From the NCBI GenBank assembly GCA_965222995.1, contig OZ244977.1, forward strand, positions 1,302,001-1,366,000: a stretch of 64,000 nucleotides of DNA. The letters are read 5' to 3'. The stretch comes from SB11 sp965222995 (GTDB lineage: Bacteria > Bacteroidota > Bacteroidia > UBA8524). Positions 51,071 to 59,918 of the stretch are shown here, one piece after another. Every line of letters starts with the position of its first letter. Within the stretch, counting starts at the first letter, position 1. The notes under the pieces are model-generated. The model was given only the letters and a program-made list of their open reading frames with translations. It was not told the DNA's origin and made no database searches. Made by a program: the position numbers and the translations under genes.

Positions 51071-52000
51071 TTAATACACTGTAAGTTTTTTAATTGAAGT
51101 GGCTTTTGTAGTAGTGGTATATACCAAGTACACTCCCTTTTTTAAGTTTAACGGTGTTTTATATAAGCTTTCTTCAATGCCTTTAGCATTAAAAACACTT
51201 TTACCTTTAATATCTGTTACTGTTATTTCTTGTATGGCTTGTTTTGCTTCAATGGTTAATTTGTTGTTGGCTAAAATAGGATTGGGGTATACTTTTACTT
51301 GCTTGTTGCGGTTTAGTTCTGCTACTGATGATGGAGGGTTGGCTCCCGGAGGTGAAAATCTATAAATTGTACCGTCACTTGGATACGAAGTAAGTTTTTG
51401 TACAAATTGTTTATGCTCTATAAAGTCAGGGTTTTGTGCGTCACCCTTTAGCCAAAACATAAAGCTTTGGTTTTTATTTTGGAAGCTGAAAACAGGACCG
51501 TATGGTGCAAGGTCTTGTGTATCAATTTGTGAAGGACCTATATGCATTTCTATGATATTGGTGGTTTGGTGCAACCAAATCTGAACGTTTGCAAATACTT
51601 GATTGTTACTTGTGGTTTGAACCGTAACATTGCGCCACTCAACTTTGGCTATTTGATTGGGGGATTGCCCATCAACTTTGTAAAAAATTCCCGTGGGAGA
51701 TTTTGTATTATTTGGGCTTAATGCCGCACTAATAACTTGTATTTGGTCGTTATCGTTTCCACCTGAAAAAGATAATATACCGGGTTCGCCCACTATCCAT
51801 GTTTTTTGAGATTTATCATCAAAAAACTTGAACTCAAAGCCCATGTCAAACTCTTCCCCGGCTTTCCAATTGGTTTGATGTTGGGTTGCGCCGGTGAGAG
51901 GTGTGTAGGTACCGGTATGCATAGAAAATGAGTAGGGTTGTTGGGCAAATAAGGCACATTGCAATAGCAATAGAATAGTTGTGTAGAATGTTTTTCTCAT
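51071..52000 (-). CDS. T9SS-sorted secreted protein
   Basis: A protein of 309 residues from the ATG at 52000, where the signal peptide MRKTFYTTILLLLQCALFAQ begins; in-frame ATGs at 52009 and 52024 are alternatives. The mature part is beta-rich with an unrecognised central domain. The last 75 residues are a type A T9SS sorting domain: VKVYPNPILANNKLTI, ITVTDIKGKSVF, LNLKKGVYLVYTTT and TSIKKLTVY. It should be exported across the outer membrane and released or anchored. Confidence 0.82.
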   Translation of the reverse strand: MRKTFYTTILLLLQCALFAQQPYSFSMHTGTYTPLTGATQHQTNWKAGEEFDMGFEFKFFDDKSQKTWIVGEPGILSFSGGNDNDQIQVISAALSPNNTKSPTGIFYKVDGQSPNQIAKVEWRNVTVQTTSNNQVFANVQIWLHQTTNIIEMHIGPSQIDTQDLAPYGPVFSFQNKNQSFMFWLKGDAQNPDFIEHKQFVQKLTSYPSDGTIYRFSPPGANPPSSVAELNRNKQVKVYPNPILANNKLTIEAKQAIQEITVTDIKGKSVFNAKGIEESLYKTPLNLKKGVYLVYTTTTKATSIKKLTVY

Positions 52001-52171
52001 AGTTTGCATTGGTTTTAAGTACATACGCTATAAAAAACTATTTGGTTGGGTATGATAAGTTAGATAGCTTTTGCATATCACTTATATTAATAAACAAGTG
52101 TGGTTAGAATTCTTTTTTAAAGAAGTAATATTAATTTGCACATTAATCAAATTTAAGGGGAAGCAGAATAA

Positions 52172-53083
52172 ATGGATTTTATAACTATCGACTTTGAAAC
52201 TGCGACTTCACAAAGGGATAGCCCTTGTGAAATTGGGCTTACGTTTGTGAAGGATAATGAGATTCAAGAAGTCAAATCATGGTTAATTAAGCCTTATTAC
52301 TATCCATATTTTGATGGATTTAATGTTTCAATTCACGGCATAACGCCTGACGATGTTAAAGAACAGCCTAATTTTCATGATTTATGGAGTGTTATAAAAC
52401 CTTTAATTGAAGGAAATTTTTTAATCGCTCATAATGCTGGGTTTGATATGAGTGTTTTAAGAAAGACTCTTGAGCTTTATAAAACCCCATTTCCTGATTT
52501 AAGTTATTCTTGTAGTTATATATTTTCCAAAAAAGTTTGGAGTGGTCTTCCTGCTTATGATTTAAAAACTCTTTGTAGGCACAATGGTATTCCTCTGGTT
52601 CACCATAGAGCAGGTTACGATAGTGAGGCTACGGCAAAACTAGCGATTAAAGCCTTTGAAAAAAATGATGTTCGGTCTATTGATGAGTTTCCTTCAAAAT
52701 TGAGAACAGTAGTTGGTAAACTATTTGAAGGAGGGTATAGGCCGTCAATTACAAAAAGAATTGAAAAGATTAATGAAGAGATAGTAGGAGATGTAAGCAA
52801 GCATGATAGTGAATGCATCTTTTATGAAAAAAGTGTTGTTTTTACAGGTACACTAATGTCGATGAAAAGAAGGGATGCACAACAAATTATTGCTGATGTT
52901 GGTGGTATTAATGAAAAGGGGGTGACCAAGAAAACAGATTTCTTGGTTGTGGGTCAACAGGATTATAGAGTTGTTGGTGACGATGGGATGAGCTCTAAGC
53001 AAGAAAAAGCAATTAAACTGATTGAACAAGGTGGTGAACTTGAGGTAATTTCCGAAGAAGAGTTTTTAAAGAGTTTGCCTTAG
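52172..53083 (+). CDS. DEDDh exonuclease with C-terminal BRCT domain
   Basis: A 303-residue nuclease. The exonuclease domain (1-170) has the DEDDh residues: Asp7 and Glu9 in TIDFETAT, Asp in AHNAGFDMSVL, and His and Asp in HHRAGYDSEATAKLA. A C-terminal BRCT domain (about 217-303) shows KSVVFTGTLMSMKRRDAQQ and TKKTDFLVVGQQ, as in DNA ligase and RFC1. It resembles the DNA polymerase III epsilon/DinG-type exonuclease family and should act on DNA ends in repair. The gene is flanked by unrelated genes with no visible operon. Confidence 0.88.
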   Translation: MDFITIDFETATSQRDSPCEIGLTFVKDNEIQEVKSWLIKPYYYPYFDGFNVSIHGITPDDVKEQPNFHDLWSVIKPLIEGNFLIAHNAGFDMSVLRKTLELYKTPFPDLSYSCSYIFSKKVWSGLPAYDLKTLCRHNGIPLVHHRAGYDSEATAKLAIKAFEKNDVRSIDEFPSKLRTVVGKLFEGGYRPSITKRIEKINEEIVGDVSKHDSECIFYEKSVVFTGTLMSMKRRDAQQIIADVGGINEKGVTKKTDFLVVGQQDYRVVGDDGMSSKQEKAIKLIEQGGELEVISEEEFLKSLP

Positions 53084-53086
53084 GAA

Positions 53087-54091
53087 TTAAATATTTATAG
53101 CTTTCACCATCTCATTAACATCAATACTTAAGGCGCATTTAAAATGCCCTTTGGGGCAGGCTTTATAGCCATGCAAACCGCAGGGGCGGCAATCTAAGTT
53201 TAAATCGGTTTCTATTACAGCACTGTTATCGCTAAGCGGCGTAAAACCAAAGTCTTTTACCGTACTGCAAAAAATAGCCCTAGTAGGAGCATTAACACTA
53301 CTGGCTAAGTGTAGTGGTGCAGAGTCGTTAGTATAGTTCATTACAGCATCTTGCATTAAGGCTGTAGTTTGTAAAAGTGTTAGTTTACCTGCTAAGTTTT
53401 GCATTGAGATATTTACATTATCAGTACCGTCAATAATATTTTGGCAAAAAACATTATCAGTGGGTGCTCCCAATAAATATACCTGTATGGGTGAGGGGAT
53501 TGCATTTAAAAATTCTATCCATTTCTCTCTAGGGAACTGCTTGGTAAACCAAACTGAGGCAGGTGCTATGCATATATAGGCTGTGTTTTTATGGGACTTT
53601 ACTTTTTCAAAGTCACTTTCAGTGGGGTATAATTTAGGTTTAGCTGCAAAAGTATCAGTATAGCCGGCAATTAGGTTATGGTTTCTTTCAATTTCATGTT
53701 TGCCATATTCATGTGCTAATGCTTGGGTGAACAAAAAAGACAAAGGATTTTTTTTAAATCCTACTTTTACTTGTGCCTTAGAGAAGGCTGTTAGAAAGCC
53801 CGATGCAGCAAAACGTTGTAAATTGACTGTAAGGTCATACTTGTGGTTTCTTATTGTTTTTAGGGTATTAAGCAGGTTTTTGTATTTATCTTTCTTCTTA
53901 TCCCAAACCAACAAATTATGAATAAAAGGATGTTGATTAAAGAGGCTTTCATTGCCTTTGCGTACCAATAAATCTATTTGAGCTGTTGGGGAGTGTTGAT
54001 GAAACTTTTCTAAAACTCCTGTAGCTAAAATAGCATCGCCAATAAAGGCTGTCTGTATTACCAGTATTTTATTTAGCGAGGGGTTAGACAT
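53087..54091 (-). CDS. glycosyltransferase family 9 (heptosyltransferase)
   Basis: A 334-residue ADP-heptose:LPS heptosyltransferase-like protein of GT9: KILVIQTAFIGDAILATGVLEKF at the start, IAPASVWFTKQFPREKW (about 164-180), LLGAPTDN and the donor-site YTNDSAPLHLASS (about 254-266), ending with GHFKCALSID. It probably adds heptose to the LPS core at the cytoplasmic face. Three bases separate its stop from that of the convergent exonuclease gene. Confidence 0.88.
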   Translation of the reverse strand: MSNPSLNKILVIQTAFIGDAILATGVLEKFHQHSPTAQIDLLVRKGNESLFNQHPFIHNLLVWDKKKDKYKNLLNTLKTIRNHKYDLTVNLQRFAASGFLTAFSKAQVKVGFKKNPLSFLFTQALAHEYGKHEIERNHNLIAGYTDTFAAKPKLYPTESDFEKVKSHKNTAYICIAPASVWFTKQFPREKWIEFLNAIPSPIQVYLLGAPTDNVFCQNIIDGTDNVNISMQNLAGKLTLLQTTALMQDAVMNYTNDSAPLHLASSVNAPTRAIFCSTVKDFGFTPLSDNSAVIETDLNLDCRPCGLHGYKACPKGHFKCALSIDVNEMVKAINI

Positions 54092-54148
54092 GTTGCAAAG
54101 GTATAAGATTATGCCTTGAACTCACTTTGTAACGAGGTATACTACCCA

Positions 54149-54174
54149 CTTCTTCGACTCCGCTCAGAATGACA
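54149..54174. repeat. copy of a dispersed CTCAGAATGACA-type repeat
   Basis: These 26 bases, with core CTCAGAATGACA preceded by a CTTCGACTCCG stretch, read on the minus strand as the GTCATTCTGAGCGGAGTCGAAG sequence family that I have seen scattered between genes in many Bacteroidota and other genomes. It is more GC-rich than its surroundings and lies between the GT9 and dapD genes. Confidence 0.5.
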
Positions 54175-54217
54175 GCACTCAAATCAGTAAATCTTTAAAT
54201 CAACAATTCAGAAATAC

Positions 54218-55033
54218 TTATACCGCTACACTATGCTCTCGTAAAGCATCATTTAAGCTGGTTTTTAGGTCTGTACTGGGTTTGCGTTGTCCTATTATTA
54301 TTGCACAAGGTACTTGGTAGTCTCCAGCTGGGAAAGTTTTAGTATAACTACCGGGTATTACCACGCTGCGCTCAGGCACATATCCTTTAGTTTCTTTGGG
54401 TTCATTACCCGTAACATCAATAATTTTGGTACTGTTTGTTAAGGTTACACCTGCTCCTAATACAGCTTCTTTACCTACTCTTACTCCCTCAACTACTATA
54501 CATCGAGAGCCAATAAACGCTCCATCTTCTATAATTACAGGGGCTGCTTGTACAGGTTCTAACACCCCTCCAATACCTACACCACCACTTAGGTGTACAT
54601 TTTTTCCTATTTGTGCACAACTACCCACAGTTGCCCAGGTATCTACCATAGTACCGCTATCTACATAAGCACCAATATTTACATAGCTGGGCATCATTAC
54701 CACTCCTTTTGCCAAATAGGCACCGTAGCGGGCTACAGCGTGGGGTACTACGCGCACACCCAATTTTTCATAACCTGTTTTCAAGCGCATTTTGTCGTGA
54801 AACTCAAAAGGTCCTACTTCAATGGTTTCCATATTTCGCATGGGGAAGTATAGTATCACTGCTTTTTTCACCCAATCGTTCACCTTCCAGCCATCAGCAG
54901 TAGGTTCGGCAACTCTTAGGGTTCCGCTATCTAAATCCTCAATAGTAGAGCGAATGGCTGTTTGGGTTTCCATATCTTTAAGAAGACTTCTGTCTTCCCA
55001 AGCTTTATTTATTTTCTCAATAGTTTGTGGCAT
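54218..55033 (-). CDS. dapD: tetrahydrodipicolinate N-succinyltransferase
   Basis: A 271-residue trimeric left-handed beta-helix enzyme of lysine and diaminopimelate synthesis. The N-terminal helical part is followed by hexapeptide repeats (VNIGAYVDSGTMVDTWATVG, GVGIGGVLEPVQAAPVIIED, GAFIGSRCIVVEGVRVGKEA) and the substrate-site RYGAYLAKGVVMMPSY. It succinylates tetrahydrodipicolinate, so the organism uses the succinylase route to cell-wall diaminopimelate. Confidence 0.94.
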   Translation of the reverse strand: MPQTIEKINKAWEDRSLLKDMETQTAIRSTIEDLDSGTLRVAEPTADGWKVNDWVKKAVILYFPMRNMETIEVGPFEFHDKMRLKTGYEKLGVRVVPHAVARYGAYLAKGVVMMPSYVNIGAYVDSGTMVDTWATVGSCAQIGKNVHLSGGVGIGGVLEPVQAAPVIIEDGAFIGSRCIVVEGVRVGKEAVLGAGVTLTNSTKIIDVTGNEPKETKGYVPERSVVIPGSYTKTFPAGDYQVPCAIIIGQRKPSTDLKTSLNDALREHSVAV

Positions 55034-55068
55034 CGTAAAAAAGTATTAAAACGGCGAATTTCTAATAT

Positions 55069-55076
55069 TAATTTTG
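55069..55076 (+). promoter_or_regulatory. promoter -7 box of GNAT-nitrilase gene
   Basis: TAATTTTG matches TAnnTTTG exactly, 31 bases before the ATG at 55108. A -33 element is not clear. Confidence 0.5.
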
Positions 55077-55107
55077 TAGCAGCAAAAATAAATGCTACTA
55101 TATATAC

Positions 55108-56646
55108 ATGTCGCAAATTCGTAGAAGAAGAAAGCCGAGAATTATTCAACGCACGGCTACTCCTGATGATTTTAATGAGATAATAAAACTATCTAAGCTG
55201 TGTTTCCCTGAACATAAACCCTGGAAACTTGAAATGCTGGAAAGCCAATACACCATATTTCCTGAAGGAATGCAGATAATAGAGTATGATGGCGGAATAG
55301 TAGGTAGTGCTACCAGCTTAATTGTGAGTATGGAGGACTATACCGATAACCATACTTGGGCAGAAATAAGCGATAACGGGTATATAACCAATCATGATAT
55401 GGAGGGAGAAACACTGTATGGCATAGAAGTGATGGTACACCCTGAATATCAAGGTTTGAAAATTGGCAGACGTTTGTATGAAATGCGTGTACAATTGTGC
55501 GAAGACTTGAACTTAAAGGAAATTTTAATTGGGGGTCGTATTCCTAATTACCATAAATACAAAGAAGAGTTTGGGGCAAGGGCATATTTGAAAAGAGTAC
55601 TGAATAAAAAAATTAAAGACCCTGTAATAAACTTTCAAATATCACAAGGGTTCCAAATACGGAAAGTGATTAAAGATTATTTACCTGCCGATTGGGAAAG
55701 TGGGGGATATGGTATTTTAATGGAATGGGTAAATATTGATTATGTACCCGAAACCCCGCAGCGAAGTGTAGTGATGAAGAATGTACGTATTTGCTGCATT
55801 CAGTATGAGTTAAGGAAAATTGAAAGGTTTGAGGATTTTGCAAAGCAATGCGAGTTTTTTACAGATGTTGCTTCAAACTACAAAGCAGATTTTGCCTTGT
55901 TTCCCGAATTGTTTACTACACAGCTATTATCGTTTATTGACTCTAAGGGGATGAGTGTAGATGAGAGTGTGCGAAAATTGGATGATTTTACGCAAGATTA
56001 TGTAGACCTGTTTTCACGCCTTTCTTTAGGATACAACATCAACATTATTGCAGGTACACATCTTGTAGTTGAAGGTGGTGATTTATACAATGTTGCCTAT
56101 TTGTTTAAACGAGACGGAACTTATGAAAAGCAATATAAAATACACGTAACACCAAACGAGGCAAAATGGTGGGGGGTAACTTCGGGCGATGAGATTAAAG
56201 TGTTTAATACCGATTGTGGCAAGATTGGCATAAATATATGTTATGATGCCGAGTTTCCCGAGATGGCACGTATAATGGCGCAAAAAGGTGCAAAAATTCT
56301 GTTTGTACCTTTTTGTACAGATGAAAGACACGGTTATTTGCGTGTGAAGCTGTGTTCACAGGCAAGAGCAATAGAAAACCAAATGTATGTGGCTACTGCG
56401 GGTACCATTGGAAATATTCCGTCTGTAGACAATATGGATATAAACTATGCCCAAAGTGGTATATATACGCCCAGTGATTTTGCTTTTCCTCCTGAAGCCA
56501 TTGCAGGTGAATGTAGCCCTAACTTAGAAACGGTGGTAATTGCCGATTTGGATTTGGCTGCCATTGAACGTACTCGGAAAAGCGGAACAGTAACTAATTG
56601 GCGAGACAGGCGAGAGGATATGTATAAAACCCAAGAAATGGATTGA
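55108..56646 (+). CDS. GNAT acetyltransferase-nitrilase fusion
   Basis: A 512-residue protein of two enzymes. Residues 15-215 are a GNAT fold (IKLSKLCFPEHKPWKLEML, IEVMVHPEYQGLKIGRRLYE with the acetyl-CoA-binding Q-x-x-x-x-G). Residues about 225-505 are a carbon-nitrogen hydrolase with the catalytic Glu in FALFPELF, Lys in KQYKIHVTPNE and Cys in INICYDAEFPE. This fusion is known in several phyla as a bifunctional family of unknown substrate; an amide made by the first half and cut by the second is the simple model. Confidence 0.9.
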   Translation: MSQIRRRRKPRIIQRTATPDDFNEIIKLSKLCFPEHKPWKLEMLESQYTIFPEGMQIIEYDGGIVGSATSLIVSMEDYTDNHTWAEISDNGYITNHDMEGETLYGIEVMVHPEYQGLKIGRRLYEMRVQLCEDLNLKEILIGGRIPNYHKYKEEFGARAYLKRVLNKKIKDPVINFQISQGFQIRKVIKDYLPADWESGGYGILMEWVNIDYVPETPQRSVVMKNVRICCIQYELRKIERFEDFAKQCEFFTDVASNYKADFALFPELFTTQLLSFIDSKGMSVDESVRKLDDFTQDYVDLFSRLSLGYNINIIAGTHLVVEGGDLYNVAYLFKRDGTYEKQYKIHVTPNEAKWWGVTSGDEIKVFNTDCGKIGINICYDAEFPEMARIMAQKGAKILFVPFCTDERHGYLRVKLCSQARAIENQMYVATAGTIGNIPSVDNMDINYAQSGIYTPSDFAFPPEAIAGECSPNLETVVIADLDLAAIERTRKSGTVTNWRDRREDMYKTQEMD

Positions 56647-56726
56647 GCAATATTTAATTAGTGAAAATCAGTAGTTTAGTTTAAATTGGTCGTTAACTTT
56701 TATTTAACACTAAATTAACATAAGCT

Positions 56727-58130
56727 ATGAAACAAAAATTTTACGCACTAGCAGCAATATTTCTCTTTTGCATTTCGACAGCTTTTGGGCAGACGTTTAA
56801 AAACGGCAATTTTGAAGATTGGAACGAAACAATGGTAGAGCGCCCTTTGAGCTGGCAAACTACTCTTGATGAGTTTTTCAGGTCTGGGCAAACTCCTGCC
56901 AGTGGAATTATTACCAAAGTAACCGGACAAATGGGAAGTGCGATACAATTAGAAACCAAAATTGTAAATAACGATACCTTGTTTGGTTTTTTTAGTAATG
57001 CAGATGACCCAGTTGAAGGTGTTGGGGGTGAACCTTTTACCCAGCAACCTGATAGTATTACCGGATATTATAAGTACGATGTAAAAAGTGGTGATACCGC
57101 TCTTTTATTGGTCGTATTTAAGAAAGATGCTGCAATAATCAATACCGATATATTTAAAATAACCGGTACACAAGCAAACTTTACGCGTTTTGCTTTTCCT
57201 TTAACCCTATCTGCTACACCTGATACTATTATTGTTGCATCAGCTTCAAGCAATGCAATAGATGAGGTAGGCATACAGCCAGGTAGTACCATTACGTTTG
57301 ATAATATTACTTTTTCAGGCAGTACACAAAATATAACAGATAGTGGTTTTGAAATGTGGCAAACCGATACGCTTAGAGGTTTAAATGGTGGGTGGACAGG
57401 TTTTGGTACATTATTATCAAGAACAAATGATGCTGCTAAAGGCAATTATGCTGTTTTATTAGAGACAAATAGTTTTGGCAACAACAATATAGTTGGAGGG
57501 GTATTATCTAACGGTAGAATGAACCAAAACGGACCGCCTTTGGGTGGTGTGCCCTATAATGGGTCTGATGATACAGTGGTGTTTAGTTATAAATACGAAC
57601 CAAGCGGACAAGATACAGCCCAAATGGCAATATTTTTCTTTAATAATGGTACTATACTGGGGCAGCCCGTAGGGAGAATTTTATTACCTTCTTCAAACTA
57701 TATGGAGATTGAAGTACCTTTTCAAGTAGCTTCCGTTCCCGATACTATGGGTATTATTTTCACTTCTTCGGCAAATCCTGCTCAACCTTCAGATGTGGGC
57801 AGTAAATTATATATAGATGAGTTACGTTTAAAATCAGAAACTCTAAATACAGGTATTATTGATATTGTTAGAACAGGTACTGTAAGCCTTTATCCTAACC
57901 CGGCTACTGATAATATTAGCATTAGCTTCAATGCTCAAGCCACAACCAAAGCGTATATGCAAATTACCGATGTATTAGGGAGAACAATAACTCAAAAACC
58001 AATTACAATACATAAAGGTGAAAACAGCTTTAAAACAAGCATACAAAATTTATCAAGCGGAATTTATTTCTATAATATTACATCTGAAACAAGCACTGTA
58101 CTTGTATCTAAGAAGTTTACCAAAGAGTAA
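56727..58130 (+). CDS. T9SS-sorted secreted protein, repeated carbohydrate-type domains
   Basis: A 467-residue exported protein: signal peptide 1-21 (ending AFG), then two similar beta-sandwich-like units (FKNGNFEDWNETMVERPLSW near residue 24 and TDSGFEMWQTDTLRGLNGGW near 205), each with ITFDN-like strands, suggesting a duplicated jelly-roll of the carbohydrate-binding type. The last 80 residues are a type A T9SS sorting domain (SLYPNPATDNISISF, ITDVLGRTI, NLSSGIYFYNI). A terminator follows. Ligand unknown. Confidence 0.82.
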   Translation: MKQKFYALAAIFLFCISTAFGQTFKNGNFEDWNETMVERPLSWQTTLDEFFRSGQTPASGIITKVTGQMGSAIQLETKIVNNDTLFGFFSNADDPVEGVGGEPFTQQPDSITGYYKYDVKSGDTALLLVVFKKDAAIINTDIFKITGTQANFTRFAFPLTLSATPDTIIVASASSNAIDEVGIQPGSTITFDNITFSGSTQNITDSGFEMWQTDTLRGLNGGWTGFGTLLSRTNDAAKGNYAVLLETNSFGNNNIVGGVLSNGRMNQNGPPLGGVPYNGSDDTVVFSYKYEPSGQDTAQMAIFFFNNGTILGQPVGRILLPSSNYMEIEVPFQVASVPDTMGIIFTSSANPAQPSDVGSKLYIDELRLKSETLNTGIIDIVRTGTVSLYPNPATDNISISFNAQATTKAYMQITDVLGRTITQKPITIHKGENSFKTSIQNLSSGIYFYNITSETSTVLVSKKFTKE

Positions 58131-58148
58131 ATTTTACGAATAAAAGAG

Positions 58149-58182
58149 AAAGCCCTTAAGAATTTTCTTAAGGGCTTTTTTT
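58149..58182 (+). terminator. terminator, convergent T9SS cargo and TlpA-like genes
   Basis: Stem AAAGCCCTTAAGAA (about 58149-58162) with TTCTTAAGGGCTTT, a short T-rich loop, then T's and ATTTG. A-rich sequence on the left gives a partial U-tract for the other strand too. Confidence 0.85.
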
Positions 58183-58202
58183 ATTTGTTCTGTGGCAATT
58201 TA

Positions 58203-59780
58203 TTAATGTCCATGACCGCTATGGTCGTCTTTATCATCACCTTCCTTTTTTGGAGGAGGTGTATACTCAATTTTCAATTCATTAAATAAAATTTCTTTCA
58301 ACTGCTCTGCACCCAGGCGTTTTGCAATAATTTTCTTGTCTTTATCCAGCAAGAAAATCTGTGGTGTACTATTAATGTTATATGATTTACGGAAACCTGA
58401 AATATTCCATGAGTCGGTTACACTTATCCATTTGTGGTTGTTCTCGCTAATGTATTTCAACCATGCTTTGGTATCTTGTTCAACACAAGCAGAATATACT
58501 TCTACGCCATAAGTTTTTACTTTATCGTAAAAGCCGTTTATAATGGGCATCTCTTTCTTACAGTGTCCGCAATCAGGGTCCCAAAATACTAACACTGTGT
58601 AAGGAGCTTTAATGTCATATAAATTCTTTATATGGCTTTTTTCATCTCTTAATAGTTTACCCAGTCTCTCACCTCTTCTTTGTTCATTACTGTCTGTTTC
58701 AACTATGTAGTCAATTTTCTTTTGTAAGATAGAGTCGTACATGCCTACTTGCGGAGCATATCGGTTACACAATACGGGTAAATAAGATTCGGCATTGGCT
58801 CTGGTTCTGTATATTTCTGCACTATCCAGCCAAAAACATCTGTCATAAGTGTAATATTTCAGAGCAAGTTGCACCGGAACTGCGTCCATACAAATGAATT
58901 TAGATTTCTCGTACTTACTCATAATACGCACAAGGGTAAACCTAAACATCTCTTTATTTACCAGCGTTTTATCTATAATAGTTATCGCAGAAGCTAAAAT
59001 AGAATCGGGTTGTTGTACTGTTAGTTTCTCCATATAACGGTCTAGCCTGCCTTGGTAAACCGGAGAACGCAGTACACAGCCTGATGTAAAGTTTACATTA
59101 TCCCAGTAATGGTCTTTATACCAAAAGTATTGCCAGTTACTATCTATAATATTGCCGTTCTCATCCTTTGGAGGGTCGGGCACCTTAGGTTCGCGCATAG
59201 CATTAAAAATCTGTGTAAGAATAGCATTAGGATATTTCTTCACAAACTTCTCCCTAAAATCATACATCTGTTTAGGGATGGTTTTCAAGTATGCATTAAT
59301 TTTTGCAACAGTATCGGCACGAGCAGGGTCTTTTCCCCACATCTCCAACAGTTGTCTGTATTTGTTTTCTTCTACTCCCAAGCTGTAGGCATATTGCTGG
59401 AACTCAAAAAATATTTCATTTTCTTTGGAGCCTTTTACCTTCATGTTTGCCATATAATCTTTGGCATCGGTTTCAAGGGTAAACTCTTGTTCAGAAACAA
59501 CAAACTCAAAAAGCTTGGTTCTCCCCAGCGCAACCATATATATACCGCAGTCAAGCACTGTATCACGCTCAAAAACAGCAACCCCTTTTTTGTTCACCAT
59601 GGTAGAGTCTACCAAATAGGTTTGGTTTCCTAAATAATTAGCCAGGTAAAGCATGGTATCGCTTACACCTTTTATTTTAACTTTTACTTTGTAGTGTAAG
59701 TCTCCTTTGCCTGCAATGGCATTGTTTTGGAACGAGAGTAAAAAAAGCGATAAGCTTAGAAATAGTACTATTCTCTTCAT
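58203..59780 (-). CDS. TlpA-like thioredoxin with DUF4369/DUF5106, His-rich tail
   Basis: A 525-residue exported thiol-disulfide protein: signal peptide 1-23; a DUF4369-type N-terminal beta domain (about 28-130); a helical DUF5106-like middle (about 140-370); and a thioredoxin fold (about 385-500) with the active site DPDCGHCKKEMP, a cis-Pro in NINSTPQIFLLDKDKKI. The very end is charged and His-rich (DDKDDHSGHGH), a possible metal site. It should act as a periplasmic or outer-membrane-facing reductase for cytochrome c maturation or protein thiols. Confidence 0.88.
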   Translation of the reverse strand: MKRIVLFLSLSLFLLSFQNNAIAGKGDLHYKVKVKIKGVSDTMLYLANYLGNQTYLVDSTMVNKKGVAVFERDTVLDCGIYMVALGRTKLFEFVVSEQEFTLETDAKDYMANMKVKGSKENEIFFEFQQYAYSLGVEENKYRQLLEMWGKDPARADTVAKINAYLKTIPKQMYDFREKFVKKYPNAILTQIFNAMREPKVPDPPKDENGNIIDSNWQYFWYKDHYWDNVNFTSGCVLRSPVYQGRLDRYMEKLTVQQPDSILASAITIIDKTLVNKEMFRFTLVRIMSKYEKSKFICMDAVPVQLALKYYTYDRCFWLDSAEIYRTRANAESYLPVLCNRYAPQVGMYDSILQKKIDYIVETDSNEQRRGERLGKLLRDEKSHIKNLYDIKAPYTVLVFWDPDCGHCKKEMPIINGFYDKVKTYGVEVYSACVEQDTKAWLKYISENNHKWISVTDSWNISGFRKSYNINSTPQIFLLDKDKKIIAKRLGAEQLKEILFNELKIEYTPPPKKEGDDKDDHSGHGH

Positions 59781-59811
59781 CTATAAATTTTTAAGTAAGA
59801 TTAATCTGCGC

Positions 59812-59832
59812 AATAATATGTTGCATATTATT
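59812..59832. promoter_or_regulatory. 9-bp inverted repeat between divergent genes
   Basis: AATAATATG (59812-59820) and CATATTATT (59824-59832) are exact reverse complements separated by TTG. The site is 32 bases upstream of the TlpA-like gene start and 87 bases upstream of the photolyase-related gene, so a dimeric regulator bound here could control either. Confidence 0.45.
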
Positions 59833-59918
59833 TAACCACAATTTTTTTGCCAAATGAAACTGTTGCAGTTTAAACATTAAATGAACAAATAAAGTAAACA
59901 AGAGTTTAATATGGATGA

